Below, piece after piece: positions 17,238 to 25,808 of a stretch of 47,773 bases of DNA. How positions within the stretch are numbered: position 1 is the first letter of the stretch; each line of letters opens with the position of its first letter. The notes under the pieces were generated by a model. It was not told the DNA's origin. It saw nothing but the letters and a program-made list of their open reading frames with translations, and ran no database searches. Origin of the DNA: Desulfovibrio sp. (lineage in GTDB: Bacteria > Bacillota > Dethiobacteria > DTU022 > UBA8154); the NCBI GenBank assembly GCA_020060185.1, contig JAGVAS010000147.1:1-47773 (forward strand), read 5' to 3'. The position numbers were made by a program, and so were the translations under genes.

Positions 17238-18093
17238 ACCTTTGTTTGCAAAATGCTGTATTATAGGGCTGGGTCTCATCGGGGGGTCGGTGGGCATGGC
17301 CCTGGGAAAGTATAAAGTTGTCGAGGAGCGCTGGGGGTACGATGTTAGTCCCCGGGCCATGGTTGAAGCCAGGGAAAGAGGGGCAGTAGATGAAACAGCA
17401 GTCCTGTCCCAAGCCCTGCAGGATGCCGAGCTGGTCATCCTTTCCATGCCCGTGGGGCAGATCCTCAAAGTACTGGAGGAAATATCTCCCTTTCTTCAAA
17501 AAGGCGCCCTGGTAACCGATGTGGGGAGCACTAAAAAACAGATTGTTAAGGCCATGGAAAGTTTATTGTTCCCAGGGGTAACGGGCATTGGCGGTCATCC
17601 TATAGCCGGGTCAGAACAGGCAGGAATTGCGGCAGCAGATCCCTTGCTGCTGGAGAATGCCATTTATCTATTAACTCCCACGAGGCAAACACCAAAACCG
17701 GCACTGGAAAAGATGGAGAAAGTTATCCGGGCTATCAGGGCGTGCCCTCTCATGTTAGGGCCGGAGGAACATGACAGGCTTGTAGCCCTGGTCAGCCACC
17801 TTCCCCAGCTGGTTGCTGTTGCCCTCGTCAATGCTTTAAGAAGTTGCGGCCATGAGCGGGAACTGCTTCTTACTCTGGCAGGGAGAGGCTTTAAAGACAC
17901 AACCCGCATTGCCATGGGGGAGCCTTCCATGTGGTATGATATCTTTACAACAAATAAAGTTTTTTTAAAGGATTCCCTGAAAATTTTTCTGGAGGAATTG
18001 CATTTGCTGGCCGGCTATCTGGAGCAAGAAAACGAAGGAGAAGCGGTAAGGATCTTAGAAAATGCCGGGTTTTTGCGGCGTGCCCTTCATTAA
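17221..18093 (+). CDS. tyrA: Prephenate dehydrogenase
   Basis: NAD(P)-dependent oxidative decarboxylation of prephenate to 4-hydroxyphenylpyruvate. The Rossmann motif 'GLGLIGGS' is at residues 16-23, followed by 'DVGSTK', the catalytic 'GGHPIAGSE' and '[13 protein letters not shown]'. The 290 aa protein has no ACT domain. TTG 17221 overlaps the end of aroF, with GGGGAG a rather long 13 nt upstream; TTG 17242 is a possible alternative. The 3' end abuts an aroA remnant, and the sequence may have lost material at this junction. Confidence 0.93.
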   Translation: MAGRCKPLFAKCCIIGLGLIGGSVGMALGKYKVVEERWGYDVSPRAMVEARERGAVDETAVLSQALQDAELVILSMPVGQILKVLEEISPFLQKGALVTDVGSTKKQIVKAMESLLFPGVTGIGGHPIAGSEQAGIAAADPLLLENAIYLLTPTRQTPKPALEKMEKVIRAIRACPLMLGPEEHDRLVALVSHLPQLVAVALVNALRSCGHERELLLTLAGRGFKDTTRIAMGEPSMWYDIFTTNKVFLKDSLKIFLEELHLLAGYLEQENEGEAVRILENAGFLRRALH

Positions 18094-18247
18094 CCGGCGG
18101 TGTTCAAGCCATAGCGATCATCGTATTGCCATGGCCCTGGCCATTGCTGCCCTTTTTGCCAGGGGCGAAACAGTTATTGAAGGAATCGAACCGGTACAGG
18201 TTTCTTTTCCCGGGTTTTTTGAGCTTTTACAAAGTCTAACCGCTTAG
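18094..18247 (+). pseudogene. aroA: Remnant of EPSP synthase (aroA), C-terminal end only
   Basis: From 18116 the frame reads [23 protein letters not shown] in two contiguous pieces and ends '[14 protein letters not shown]', which is the invariant C-terminus of 5-enolpyruvylshikimate-3-phosphate synthase (about 43 of some 430 residues). Just before it, 'LTGGV', which also looks like EPSPS sequence, lies in a different frame, so the remnant is both truncated and frameshifted. It sits between tyrA and aroC, a common place for aroA in Clostridia. The rest of the gene is absent from the window, so an intact copy must be elsewhere or the step is missing. Confidence 0.85.
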
Positions 18248-18334
18248 CCCTAAATATAATAGAAGGGGGGTAAGGGCAGGGAGACTTGGCGGTGCCATGG
18301 AGATGATACTGCTAAGGTGGCCTGCCTTCTGGAG

Positions 18335-19510
18335 ATGCGTTATTTGACAGCAGGTGAGTCTCACGGCCCCGCGCTCGTGGGTATTATTGAGGGGTTGCCG
18401 GCAGGTCTGGTCATAAAGGAAGATTTTATTAACCGGCAGCTGGCCAGGCGCCAGGGAGGTTACGGCCGGGGAGGGCGCATGTCCATCGAAAAAGACCGCA
18501 TTAAATTCCTCTCAGGCATTCGTTTTGGCAAGACAACAGGCAGCCCCCTGGCCCTGGCCATTGAAAACAGGGATTGGTTAAACTGGCAAAAGGTGATGTC
18601 CCAGGACCCGCGGGATGAAACAGGTGAAAGAAAAGTAACCAGTCCCCGACCGGGGCATGCCGATCTGGCCGGGGGGATAAAATATTTCCACCGCGACCTT
18701 CGTAATGTCCTGGAGCGTGCCAGTGCCAGGGAGACGGCCATGCGCGTAGCCGTTGGCAGCGTAGCTTCTTTATTGCTGGGCCATTTTCAAATCGAGTGCG
18801 CCGCTTTTGTTGTGGCGGTGGGGGGCATCACAGCGTCCCCACGAAGGCCGGAATGGGGCGTAAGTGTTATTAAAGAAAAAACAGCTGCCTCCCTTTTCTA
18901 TTGTCTTGATGAGGAGGCAGAGAAGCTAATGCTGGAAAAGGTTGACCGGGCCAGGGAGATGGGAGATACTCTGGGAGGGGTTTTCGAGGTCCTGGTAGAA
19001 GGGCTTCCTCCGGGACTGGGGAGCCATGTCCACTGGGACAGGCGCCTGGATGGCCGGCTGGCCGGTGCTGTAATGAGCATTCCCGGTATAAAAGGTGTGG
19101 AGATCGGCCTGGGCTTTGCTGCTGCTGAAAGACCCGGATCTCTGGCACACGATGCCATTGTCTTTGATAAGCATAAAAAGATTTTCCGGTCTGCCAACCA
19201 TGCCGGAGGGCTTGAAGGAGGCATAACCAACGGCGAGGCCGTTGTCATAAGAGCGGCCATGAAGCCCATCCCTACCTTAAAGAAGGCCCTGCCCAGCATA
19301 GACCTGGCTGCCGGGGAGATGGGATATGCTGCTGTGGAGCGCTCTGATATTTGTGCCGTTTCTGCCGCTTCAGTAATAGGGGAAGCTGTTGTTGCCTGGG
19401 AGATGGCCAGGGCCTTCCTGGAAAAATTTTCTGGGGACACCATGACAGAAGTGGAGATGGCTTTGCAGAATTACCTGGAGCTGGTTAAACGTTACCTGGG
19501 GGAAATATAG
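18335..19510 (+). CDS. aroC: Chorismate synthase
   Basis: FMN-dependent conversion of EPSP to chorismate. 'YLTAGESHGPALVG', 'RRQGGYGRGGRM', 'SGIRFGKTTGSPLAL', 'TSPRPGHADLAG', 'RASARETAMRVAVGS' and 'SANHAGGLEGGITNGE' are all present. ATG 18335 gives the family-standard N-terminus MRYLTAGESHGP (391 aa); GTG 18317 is in frame but adds only MACLLE. Neither has an ideal ribosome site, perhaps because the upstream aroA coupling was lost. aroB starts on the next base after the stop. Confidence 0.95.
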   Translation: MRYLTAGESHGPALVGIIEGLPAGLVIKEDFINRQLARRQGGYGRGGRMSIEKDRIKFLSGIRFGKTTGSPLALAIENRDWLNWQKVMSQDPRDETGERKVTSPRPGHADLAGGIKYFHRDLRNVLERASARETAMRVAVGSVASLLLGHFQIECAAFVVAVGGITASPRRPEWGVSVIKEKTAASLFYCLDEEAEKLMLEKVDRAREMGDTLGGVFEVLVEGLPPGLGSHVHWDRRLDGRLAGAVMSIPGIKGVEIGLGFAAAERPGSLAHDAIVFDKHKKIFRSANHAGGLEGGITNGEAVVIRAAMKPIPTLKKALPSIDLAAGEMGYAAVERSDICAVSAASVIGEAVVAWEMARAFLEKFSGDTMTEVEMALQNYLELVKRYLGEI

Positions 19511-20626
19511 ATGTTTAAAATTAAAGTAAGGACCGACAAAAAAAGTTATCCTGTTTACCTGGGCCAGGGTATTATGGAAAGTATTGGTCCCGTGATGTCC
19601 AGATGCCTGCCAGCCCGTCCGGTCCTGGTAGTAAGCGACAGGAATGTTGCGCCTCATTATGCGGAAAAATGCCTTAAGAGCCTGCAGCTTGGAGGGTTTA
19701 AGCCTTTCCTGGAAGTGCTGGAGGGAGGAGAGGAAGATAAATCTTTAATGGCAGCATCAGGCCTTTACGAGCGGTTACTGAAAACAGGCCTGGACCGGCA
19801 CTCAGCTATTGTCGCCCTGGGTGGAGGAGTAATAGGCGACCTGGCAGGATTTGTAGCTGCTACTTATTTAAGGGGCGTTCCCTATGTCCAGGTGCCAACA
19901 ACGCTGCTGGCGATGGTGGATAGCAGTATAGGAGGCAAGGTAGCCGTAAATCACCCCCTGGGGAAAAACCTTATCGGTGCCTTTTACCAGCCCGCACTGG
20001 TTGTCGGCGATGTAGACGCTCTTAAAACTTTGCCCGGGCGGGAGCTTAACGCCGGGTTGGCCGAGCTGGTAAAATATGGGATTATCAGGGATAAAAAGCT
20101 TTTTGAGCAACTGGAGTCTCTAATCCAGAGTGTCCCTCCAGAGGATTGGCTCCTGAAAATTGACAGCCGCCAGCTTTTGAAGTTTATTATCCGGGCTGTT
20201 CTTATTAAGGGGGAAATAGTTTATTTTGATGAAAAAGAAAAAAACCTTCGCCGCATCTTAAATTTCGGGCATACTTTTGGGCATGCTCTGGAATCAGCAA
20301 CCCGCTATGCATATTACCTTCATGGAGAGGCGGTGGCCTGCGGCATGGCCATGGAAGCCAGGTTGGCGGCGCTGCAAGAAATATTAGACCGGGTTTCTCA
20401 ACAGCGGATAATAAGTCTCATTAAACAGCTGGATCTTCCTCGTCCTCCGGCGGGTTTGAGCGTAAATGCTGTTATGAAAGCTTTGTCTTATGATAAAAAG
20501 AAAGAGGGGGAAGAGTTAATTTTTGTTCTTCCTGCCGGTATAGGAAAAGTACTAATGTATAAGGCGCCTTCTTCTAGCCTTGTTGAGAAGGTTGTGGAAG
20601 AATATTTACGAGGGGATCTTTTTTGA
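19511..20626 (+). CDS. aroB: 3-Dehydroquinate synthase
   Basis: NAD- and metal-dependent cyclisation of DAHP to 3-dehydroquinate. 'ALGGGVIGDLAGFVAATYLRG', 'VPTTLLAMVDSSIGGKVAVN', 'KNLIGAFYQP', 'AELVKYG' and 'NFGHTFGHALE' (metal ligands) are canonical, and the 371 aa length is typical. ATG 19511 abuts the aroC TAG with GGGGGA upstream. It is the last gene of the Tyr T-box operon. Confidence 0.96.
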   Translation: MFKIKVRTDKKSYPVYLGQGIMESIGPVMSRCLPARPVLVVSDRNVAPHYAEKCLKSLQLGGFKPFLEVLEGGEEDKSLMAASGLYERLLKTGLDRHSAIVALGGGVIGDLAGFVAATYLRGVPYVQVPTTLLAMVDSSIGGKVAVNHPLGKNLIGAFYQPALVVGDVDALKTLPGRELNAGLAELVKYGIIRDKKLFEQLESLIQSVPPEDWLLKIDSRQLLKFIIRAVLIKGEIVYFDEKEKNLRRILNFGHTFGHALESATRYAYYLHGEAVACGMAMEARLAALQEILDRVSQQRIISLIKQLDLPRPPAGLSVNAVMKALSYDKKKEGEELIFVLPAGIGKVLMYKAPSSSLVEKVVEEYLRGDLF

Positions 20627-20674
20627 ATTCTGGATTATATCGGAAAAAGCGACGGGGAAAAAGCGAGTTTGGGA

Positions 20675-20703
20675 TTGACAGGGAAAAAATAATGTGATAA
20701 TAT
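20675..20703 (+). promoter_or_regulatory. Promoter of the trpEGDCF operon
   Basis: TTGACA (20675-20680) with either TAATAT (20698-20703, 17 nt) or GATAAT (20696-20701, 15 nt) as the -10, directly before the second Trp T-box. Confidence 0.65.
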
Positions 20704-20724
20704 TCATTCCAATTAAAGAAGTAA

Positions 20725-21055
20725 ATCCAATGGTGGGGAAGAGTAAGTAAAGGGGATTTTCACAGAGAGCCGGCAGCTGGTGGGAATCCGGTAAAAGGCT
20801 CCTTTACTGAATGGGCCCCTGAGGAAAGGACCGAACGCTGCAGCTAAAGGCATCCAGTAGGCTCCTGCGGAGAGTCTTACCGTTAAAAGAGACAGGGTAT
20901 TGGAGAAAGAAACCTGTGCGGTAGCGGTATCACCGCTCCCGTAAAATAGGGGACTGAAAGTACCTGGAAGGGGAAACCGTAATTAAATTTTTTTACGGTT
21001 TAACTAAGGTGGCACCGCGGAGAAGCCTTCCGTCCTTAAGACGGAAGGCTTTCCT
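20725..21055 (+). promoter_or_regulatory. T-box riboswitch, Trp specifier, with terminator
   Basis: Distal stem I elements AGAGAGCCGG and GGTGGGAATCCGG are present. The specifier loop CTGAA-TGG-GCCCCTGAG has TGG at 20812-20814. The core AAGGTGGCACCGCGG (21006-21020) carries TGGC, matching the G discriminator of tRNA-Trp. The terminator is AAGCCTTCCGT with ACGGAAGGCTT (21023-21051), followed by TTCC. Unlike the first Trp T-box, only about 50 nt separate it from the first gene and no Trp leader ORF is seen. Confidence 0.93.
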
Positions 21056-21102
21056 AATTATATTAGTTATATTGATTATGGTTGGAAAGCGAGGTGTGGC
21101 AG

Positions 21103-22608
21103 GTGATCAGGCCTGACAGGGAAACATTCAGCCGGCTGGGCGAAAATTATAACATCATACCCTTATTCAAAACAGTTCCAGCCGACCTGGAGACGCCTAT
21201 TTCCCTCTATCTCAAGCTGGCTTCCCCTTGTGGGGAGAGCTTTCTGCTGGAAAGCGGGGAACTGGGGGAAAAAGCCAGGTATTCATTTATCGGAAGTGAA
21301 CCATTTTTAACCCTCTATACCCTGGGCAGTGATACTGTGGTTCAGGGAGAAATTGGAAAACGATGGCGCTCGGAGGGCGACCCCTTAAGCGTCTTGGAAA
21401 ATATATTTAAGGGTCTCAATGTTTACCAGCCGGGGGAACTTTCCGCTTTCTGGGGGGGAGCCGTTGGATATCTCTCCTATGATATGGTGAAGCGGTGGGA
21501 AAAAATTCCCGGCATACAGGAAGAAAGCCGCTGGCCCTCGTGCTACTTTTACTTCCCCCGCAAGGTTTTTATTTATGACCACAGGCAGCATCTCTTAACA
21601 GTTATTTACCTGGCTTCCATAAATGGAAAAAGAGATGACCCGGGAAGAGTTTACGAGAAGGCCTCTAAGGAACTGGAAAGTATTTTACTTAATCTTGGCC
21701 GGAGACAGGGGTACAATAGTGTGGCTTTTTCCCCTGCCGGCGATTGTATGGCTTCTCCGGGGGTTAGCCAGTCGTTTACCAGGGATAGCTTTGTTGCAGC
21801 GGTTAACAGGGCCAAGGAATATATCAGGGCAGGAGACATATTCCAGGTCGTGCTCTCCAGGCGAGCGCAGCAGGAAACCAGAGCCCTTCCGTTTAGTATT
21901 TACCGCGCCCTGCGCAGTTTAAACCCTTCGCCTTACCAGTTTTACCTTTCTTTTCCTCATTTTCAGATGGTAGGTTCCTCACCGGAGATGCTGGTGAGGC
22001 TGGAGAAAGGCCTGGCTTATACCAAGCCCATAGCCGGGACCAGGCCGCGAGGTCAGGACGATAAAAGCGACCTTTCCCTGGCTAGGGAGCTCAGCAAAGA
22101 CGAAAAAGAGAGGGCCGAGCATATGATGCTGGTGGACCTGGGAAGAAATGACCTGGGGAAGGTCTGTTGCTACGGCAGCGTAGAGGTAATCAAGCTCCTG
22201 GAGATAGAATATTTTTCCCATGTTATGCACCTTGTTTCCGAAGTCAGGGGGAAAATCCGCCCGGAATGCAACTTTGCCCATCTTTTACGGGCTGCCTTTC
22301 CCGCGGGAACAGTCTCCGGTGCACCCAAGGTCAGAGCTATGGAGATTATTGCTGAACTTGAACCGCGTCCCCGGGGACCCTATGCCGGTGCCGTCGGCTA
22401 TCTGGGTTTTAACGGGGATATGGACACCTGTATAACGATAAGAACAATAATTATGAATCACGGGCAGGCATATGTTCAGGCTGGAGCAGGAATTGTGGCC
22501 GATTCTGACCCCTACAGGGAGTATGAAGAAACAGAACATAAAATGGCCAGCTCTTTCAAGGCCATAAGCTTGGCAGAGGAGTGGGAAAATGATTTTAATT
22601 ATCGATAA
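21103..22608 (+). CDS. trpE: Anthranilate synthase component I
   Basis: Uses chorismate and ammonia from TrpG to make anthranilate. The 501 aa protein has the Trp feedback motif 'LLES' at about 48-51, and the chorismate-binding domain with 'GDIFQVVLS', 'YLSFPHFQMVGSSPEMLV', 'PIAGTRPRG', 'DLGRNDLGKV' and 'FPAGTVSGAPK'. GTG 21103 is chosen: it gives MIRPDRETF as in other TrpE proteins and GAGGT lies 7 nt upstream; the frame opens earlier at TTG 21082. The 3' end overlaps trpG by 20 nt. An intact LLES motif predicts allosteric inhibition by Trp on top of T-box control. Confidence 0.96.
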   Translation: MIRPDRETFSRLGENYNIIPLFKTVPADLETPISLYLKLASPCGESFLLESGELGEKARYSFIGSEPFLTLYTLGSDTVVQGEIGKRWRSEGDPLSVLENIFKGLNVYQPGELSAFWGGAVGYLSYDMVKRWEKIPGIQEESRWPSCYFYFPRKVFIYDHRQHLLTVIYLASINGKRDDPGRVYEKASKELESILLNLGRRQGYNSVAFSPAGDCMASPGVSQSFTRDSFVAAVNRAKEYIRAGDIFQVVLSRRAQQETRALPFSIYRALRSLNPSPYQFYLSFPHFQMVGSSPEMLVRLEKGLAYTKPIAGTRPRGQDDKSDLSLARELSKDEKERAEHMMLVDLGRNDLGKVCCYGSVEVIKLLEIEYFSHVMHLVSEVRGKIRPECNFAHLLRAAFPAGTVSGAPKVRAMEIIAELEPRPRGPYAGAVGYLGFNGDMDTCITIRTIIMNHGQAYVQAGAGIVADSDPYREYEETEHKMASSFKAISLAEEWENDFNYR

Positions 22609-23227
22609 TTATGATTCTTTTACCTTTAACCTGGCTCAAGAGCTGGGTTCCATGGGTCTGGAAGTGGAGGTTCGCAGGAATGATGCCTTTACCCTGGAGG
22701 AGCTGGGACAGATGCCCTTGCAAGCTGTCGTTATCTCGCCGGGCCCGGGAGAGCCCGGTTCCGCCGGGTTGAGCTTGAAAGCGGTAGGTTTTTTAAAAAG
22801 CCGGCTTCCCATTTTGGGCATATGCCTGGGCCACCAGGTTATCGGGGCTTACTTCGGTGCCAGGGTTGTCAGGGCTTCTCGCCTTATGCATGGCAAAACC
22901 TCTTTTATTCACCATAACGGTGACAGCATGTTTAAGGGGGTAGATTCACCCTTCGAAGCCATGCGCTATCATTCTCTTCTAGTGGCCAGAGAATTTTTGC
23001 CTCCCTCCCTGGAAGTTATCGCTGCAACGGAGGAGGGGGAAATTATGGCTATCCGGCATAAATTTTATCGCAACCTGGTAGGGTTACAGTTTCACCCGGA
23101 GTCCCTGTTTACTCCCCCTGGGCGTATGATCCTGGCTAATTTTTGCCAGCTTTCCGGCCTTTTGGCCGCTGGAGAGAACCTGGAGAATAAAATGAAAAAA
23201 CAAGAATTTTTATCTTCTAGGAGGTGA
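22589..23227 (+). CDS. trpG: Anthranilate synthase component II (glutamine amidotransferase)
   Basis: Class I glutaminase that feeds ammonia to TrpE. The nucleophile Cys79 lies in 'GICLGHQ', and His169 and Glu171 lie in 'LQFHPES'; the oxyanion motif 'SPGPGEP' is at 50-56. Length is 212 aa, with a short charged C-terminal tail. The start is inside trpE with GAGGAG upstream. It may also serve p-aminobenzoate synthesis, as no separate pabA is present here. Confidence 0.95.
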   Translation: MILIIDNYDSFTFNLAQELGSMGLEVEVRRNDAFTLEELGQMPLQAVVISPGPGEPGSAGLSLKAVGFLKSRLPILGICLGHQVIGAYFGARVVRASRLMHGKTSFIHHNGDSMFKGVDSPFEAMRYHSLLVAREFLPPSLEVIAATEEGEIMAIRHKFYRNLVGLQFHPESLFTPPGRMILANFCQLSGLLAAGENLENKMKKQEFLSSRR

Positions 23228-23254
23228 ATACCCGGGGATATTACCGGGTAATAA

Positions 23255-24304
23255 ATGATCAAAGATATCCTGGAAAAGTTGATCCGTCACGAAGATTTAA
23301 CCTGTGAAGAGGCCTACCAGGTCATGGGAAAGATCATGAGAGGTGAATTTAAAGAGGCCCAGGTTGCCGCTTATCTCGTAGCGCTTCGTTGTAAAGGAGA
23401 GACTGTTGATGAAATAATGGGGAGCTGCCAGGCCATTCGCGAGCACAGCATTAAAATTTCCGTTACAAGAACTCCCGTGGTGGATACCTGCGGTACCGGG
23501 GGAGACGGCAAGGGGAGCTTTAACATTTCTACGGTAAGCGCCTTTGTTTCCGCCGGGGCCGGGATAACGGTTGCCAAGCACGGAAACAGGGCTGTTTCCG
23601 GGCAGTGCGGGAGCGCAGACCTCTGTGAAGCTTTGGGTATAAATATGGAGTTGCCTGCTACGGATCTAGAGCTTTGCCTTAATGAAATTGGCCTGGGATT
23701 TTTATATGCACCGTCATTGCACCCGGCTATGGCCCATGCACTCCCGGCGAGAAAAGCCCTGGGGTTGCGGACCATCTTTAATATCCTGGGTCCCTTGAAT
23801 AACCCGGCAGGAGCAAAAAGGCAGGTGCTGGGGATTTACGAGGCAGCGTTGACGGAGAAAATGGCAGCGGTCTTAGCCTCTCTTGGTTCCGAGCATGCCC
23901 TGGTGGTGGCCGGTAGGGATGGTCTGGACGAAATTACACTTACGGCAGAGACTTTAGTTACCGAGGTGAAAAACGGGATATTGCGAAGCTATCTTATTGC
24001 ACCGGAAGATTTTGGTTTTTCCAGGGTTTCGATGGATTCGCTGCTGGGTGGGGATGCTGTAGCAGGCACCCGTTCCTGTTTAGCGATACTGAAGGGGGAA
24101 AAAGGGCCGCAGCGGGATGTGGTTCTACTGAATGCAGGAGCGGCTTTGTACGTTTCTGGACTGGTACAGAGTATCAGGGAAGGCATTGAGCTGGCCAAAA
24201 CCTCTATTGATTCGGGAGCGGCTTACGAAAAACTTCAGTCCCTGGTACAGTTTTCCCGGTGCCGGAAACTGCCTGCTGCAGAAGGGGGAAGAACTTATGC
24301 TTAA
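23255..24304 (+). CDS. trpD: Anthranilate phosphoribosyltransferase, canonical copy
   Basis: The 349 aa protein has every standard TrpD motif: 'DTCGTGGDG' (GTGGDG at 80-85), 'SFNIST', 'KHGNR' (108-112), 'GLRTIFNILGPLNNPAGA' and 'GRDGLDEI'. It is therefore the likely housekeeping enzyme, in contrast to the altered copy at 4443. ATG 23255 is preceded by AGGAGGTGAATACCCGGGG about 15-30 nt upstream, with no closer ribosome site. The 3' end overlaps trpC by 8 nt. Confidence 0.95.
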   Translation: MIKDILEKLIRHEDLTCEEAYQVMGKIMRGEFKEAQVAAYLVALRCKGETVDEIMGSCQAIREHSIKISVTRTPVVDTCGTGGDGKGSFNISTVSAFVSAGAGITVAKHGNRAVSGQCGSADLCEALGINMELPATDLELCLNEIGLGFLYAPSLHPAMAHALPARKALGLRTIFNILGPLNNPAGAKRQVLGIYEAALTEKMAAVLASLGSEHALVVAGRDGLDEITLTAETLVTEVKNGILRSYLIAPEDFGFSRVSMDSLLGGDAVAGTRSCLAILKGEKGPQRDVVLLNAGAALYVSGLVQSIREGIELAKTSIDSGAAYEKLQSLVQFSRCRKLPAAEGGRTYA

Positions 24305-25106
24305 AGAGATCGCCGTCCATAAATGGAGAGAGGTCATCAAGCAGAAAAAAGAATATCCCCTGCAGGAAATAATCAAACAACTGCCTTCGCTCCCTTCTCC
24401 AGGGAACTTTAAGGAGGCGCTTCTCAAGCGTTTTCCGCAGGTTGGTATTATCGCGGAGATTAAAAAAGCCTCCCCCTCTGGCGGGGTGATTGAATCTCAT
24501 TTTACAAGGGATAAAAGCCCGGCGGAAATCGCTCTTTTGTATGAAGAAGGCGGAGCGGTGGCGATATCTGTGCTCACAGAAGCAAGATACTTTGCCGGCT
24601 GCCCCGCAGACCTGCGCAGCGCCAAAAGTGCTGTAAGCATACCTGTTCTCCGCAAGGATTTTATCGTGGATGAGTACCAGATTTATGAATCCAGGGCCAT
24701 GGGGGCAGATGCTGTCCTGCTTATCGCCTCCCTGCTTGCCATTGCGGAGCTGAAAAGATTTTTGCAGCTGCTGGGCGAGCTGGGAATGGCTGCCATAGTG
24801 GAAGCAGGGAAAAAGGAAGATATTCTTAAGGCGGTTCAGGCCGGGGCGGAGGTAATAGGTATCAATAACCGCAACCTCCATACCATGGAAATTGACCTTA
24901 CGAGGACTCTTGAATGGGGTCCTTATGTTCCCCGTGACAGGGTTTTAATTTCGGAGAGCGGCATCTACTGCCGGGAGCAGGTGCAACAGTTAAAAGAGTT
25001 GAGCGGCGTGAATGCTGTCCTTGTTGGTAACAGCCTTATGACCAGCGGCGATCCTGCTGCAAAAATAAGGGAGCTGATGGGCGAAGATGTGCCCTGTGCG
25101 CGTTAA
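24297..25106 (+). CDS. trpC: Indole-3-glycerol phosphate synthase, canonical copy
   Basis: The 269 aa protein keeps the N-terminal extension and the catalytic set: 'IIAEIKKASPSGG', 'VLTEARYFAG', 'VLRKDFIVDEYQI', 'AIVEAG', 'GINNRNLHT' and 'LISESGI'. ATG 24297 overlaps the trpD stop and follows AGAAGGGGGA; the frame stays open upstream to 24132, but that part lies inside trpD. It overlaps trpF by 20 nt. This is the reference against which the altered copy at 5474 can be judged. Confidence 0.95.
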   Translation: MLKEIAVHKWREVIKQKKEYPLQEIIKQLPSLPSPGNFKEALLKRFPQVGIIAEIKKASPSGGVIESHFTRDKSPAEIALLYEEGGAVAISVLTEARYFAGCPADLRSAKSAVSIPVLRKDFIVDEYQIYESRAMGADAVLLIASLLAIAELKRFLQLLGELGMAAIVEAGKKEDILKAVQAGAEVIGINNRNLHTMEIDLTRTLEWGPYVPRDRVLISESGIYCREQVQQLKELSGVNAVLVGNSLMTSGDPAAKIRELMGEDVPCAR

Positions 25107-25782
25107 GGTCTGCGGTATCCGCACTCCCCGGGAGGCCCTGGCAGCCGTGGAAGAAGGTGTTCATGCCCTGGGATTTCTCTTTGCCTCCAGCCCGCGCCAG
25201 GTAACCCCCGAAATAGCCGCAGCTATTATTAAGGAACTGCCTCCTTTTATTGGGAAGGTGGGCGTTTTTGTTAACGAAGAAAGCGGGAAGGTAAAGGAGA
25301 TTGCCGCTTATTGCGGGCTGGACACCCTGCAGTTTCACGGCGAGGAGACAGCGGCGTATTGCTGCCAGTTTCCCGCTTATAAGGTTATCAAAGCTTTTCC
25401 TGCCTCTCCCTCTTTATCCATGGAAAGGTGCCGGGAATACCGGGTCAGTGCTATTTTGCTGGATACTAAATATGCAGGTAAGAAGGGCGGAGGAGGCCTG
25501 GCCTTCGATTGGCGGCTGGCCCAACCTTTTTGTCAAGGGCCTTTTCCTCTCGTACTTGCCGGGGGATTAAATGAGGACAACGTTTTTAATGCTCTTGAAG
25601 TGGTAAAACCTTTCGGGGTCGATGTGAGCAGCGGTGTGGAAAGAAATGGCTTTAAAGATCAAAAAAGAATAAGGGCCCTTATGGAACAAATTAAGAGGTG
25701 GGAATACCAGCATTTATTTTGTTATAATAAAAGAGTGACCCGTGTGTCAGGTAGTCTAGAGCCGGAGAAAACTCATTTCTAA
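25087..25782 (+). CDS. trpF: Phosphoribosylanthranilate isomerase, canonical copy
   Basis: 'VKVCGIRTPREAL' with the catalytic Cys, 'ASSPRQVTPE', 'LQFHGEE', 'ILLDTKYAGKKGGGG', 'AFDW', 'LAGGLNEDNV' and 'GVDVSSGVE' are all standard. The 231 aa protein runs about 20 residues past the usual end. That extra tail spans an A/T-rich stretch that looks like an extended -10 promoter, so the C-terminus may simply have drifted. It is the last trp gene of this operon; trpB and trpA are 17 kb upstream. Confidence 0.94.
   Translation: MCPVRVKVCGIRTPREALAAVEEGVHALGFLFASSPRQVTPEIAAAIIKELPPFIGKVGVFVNEESGKVKEIAAYCGLDTLQFHGEETAAYCCQFPAYKVIKAFPASPSLSMERCREYRVSAILLDTKYAGKKGGGGLAFDWRLAQPFCQGPFPLVLAGGLNEDNVFNALEVVKPFGVDVSSGVERNGFKDQKRIRALMEQIKRWEYQHLFCYNKRVTRVSGSLEPEKTHF
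25720..25728 (+). promoter_or_regulatory. Possible internal promoter before aroE
   Basis: An extended -10 (TGTTATAAT) lies inside the 3' end of trpF, about 80 nt before aroE. No good -35 is visible. The same TTGTTATAATAAA-like word precedes aroK at about 26729. Confidence 0.35.
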
Positions 25783-25808
25783 ACGAAGGCAGGGAAACGA
25801 TCAGAAAA

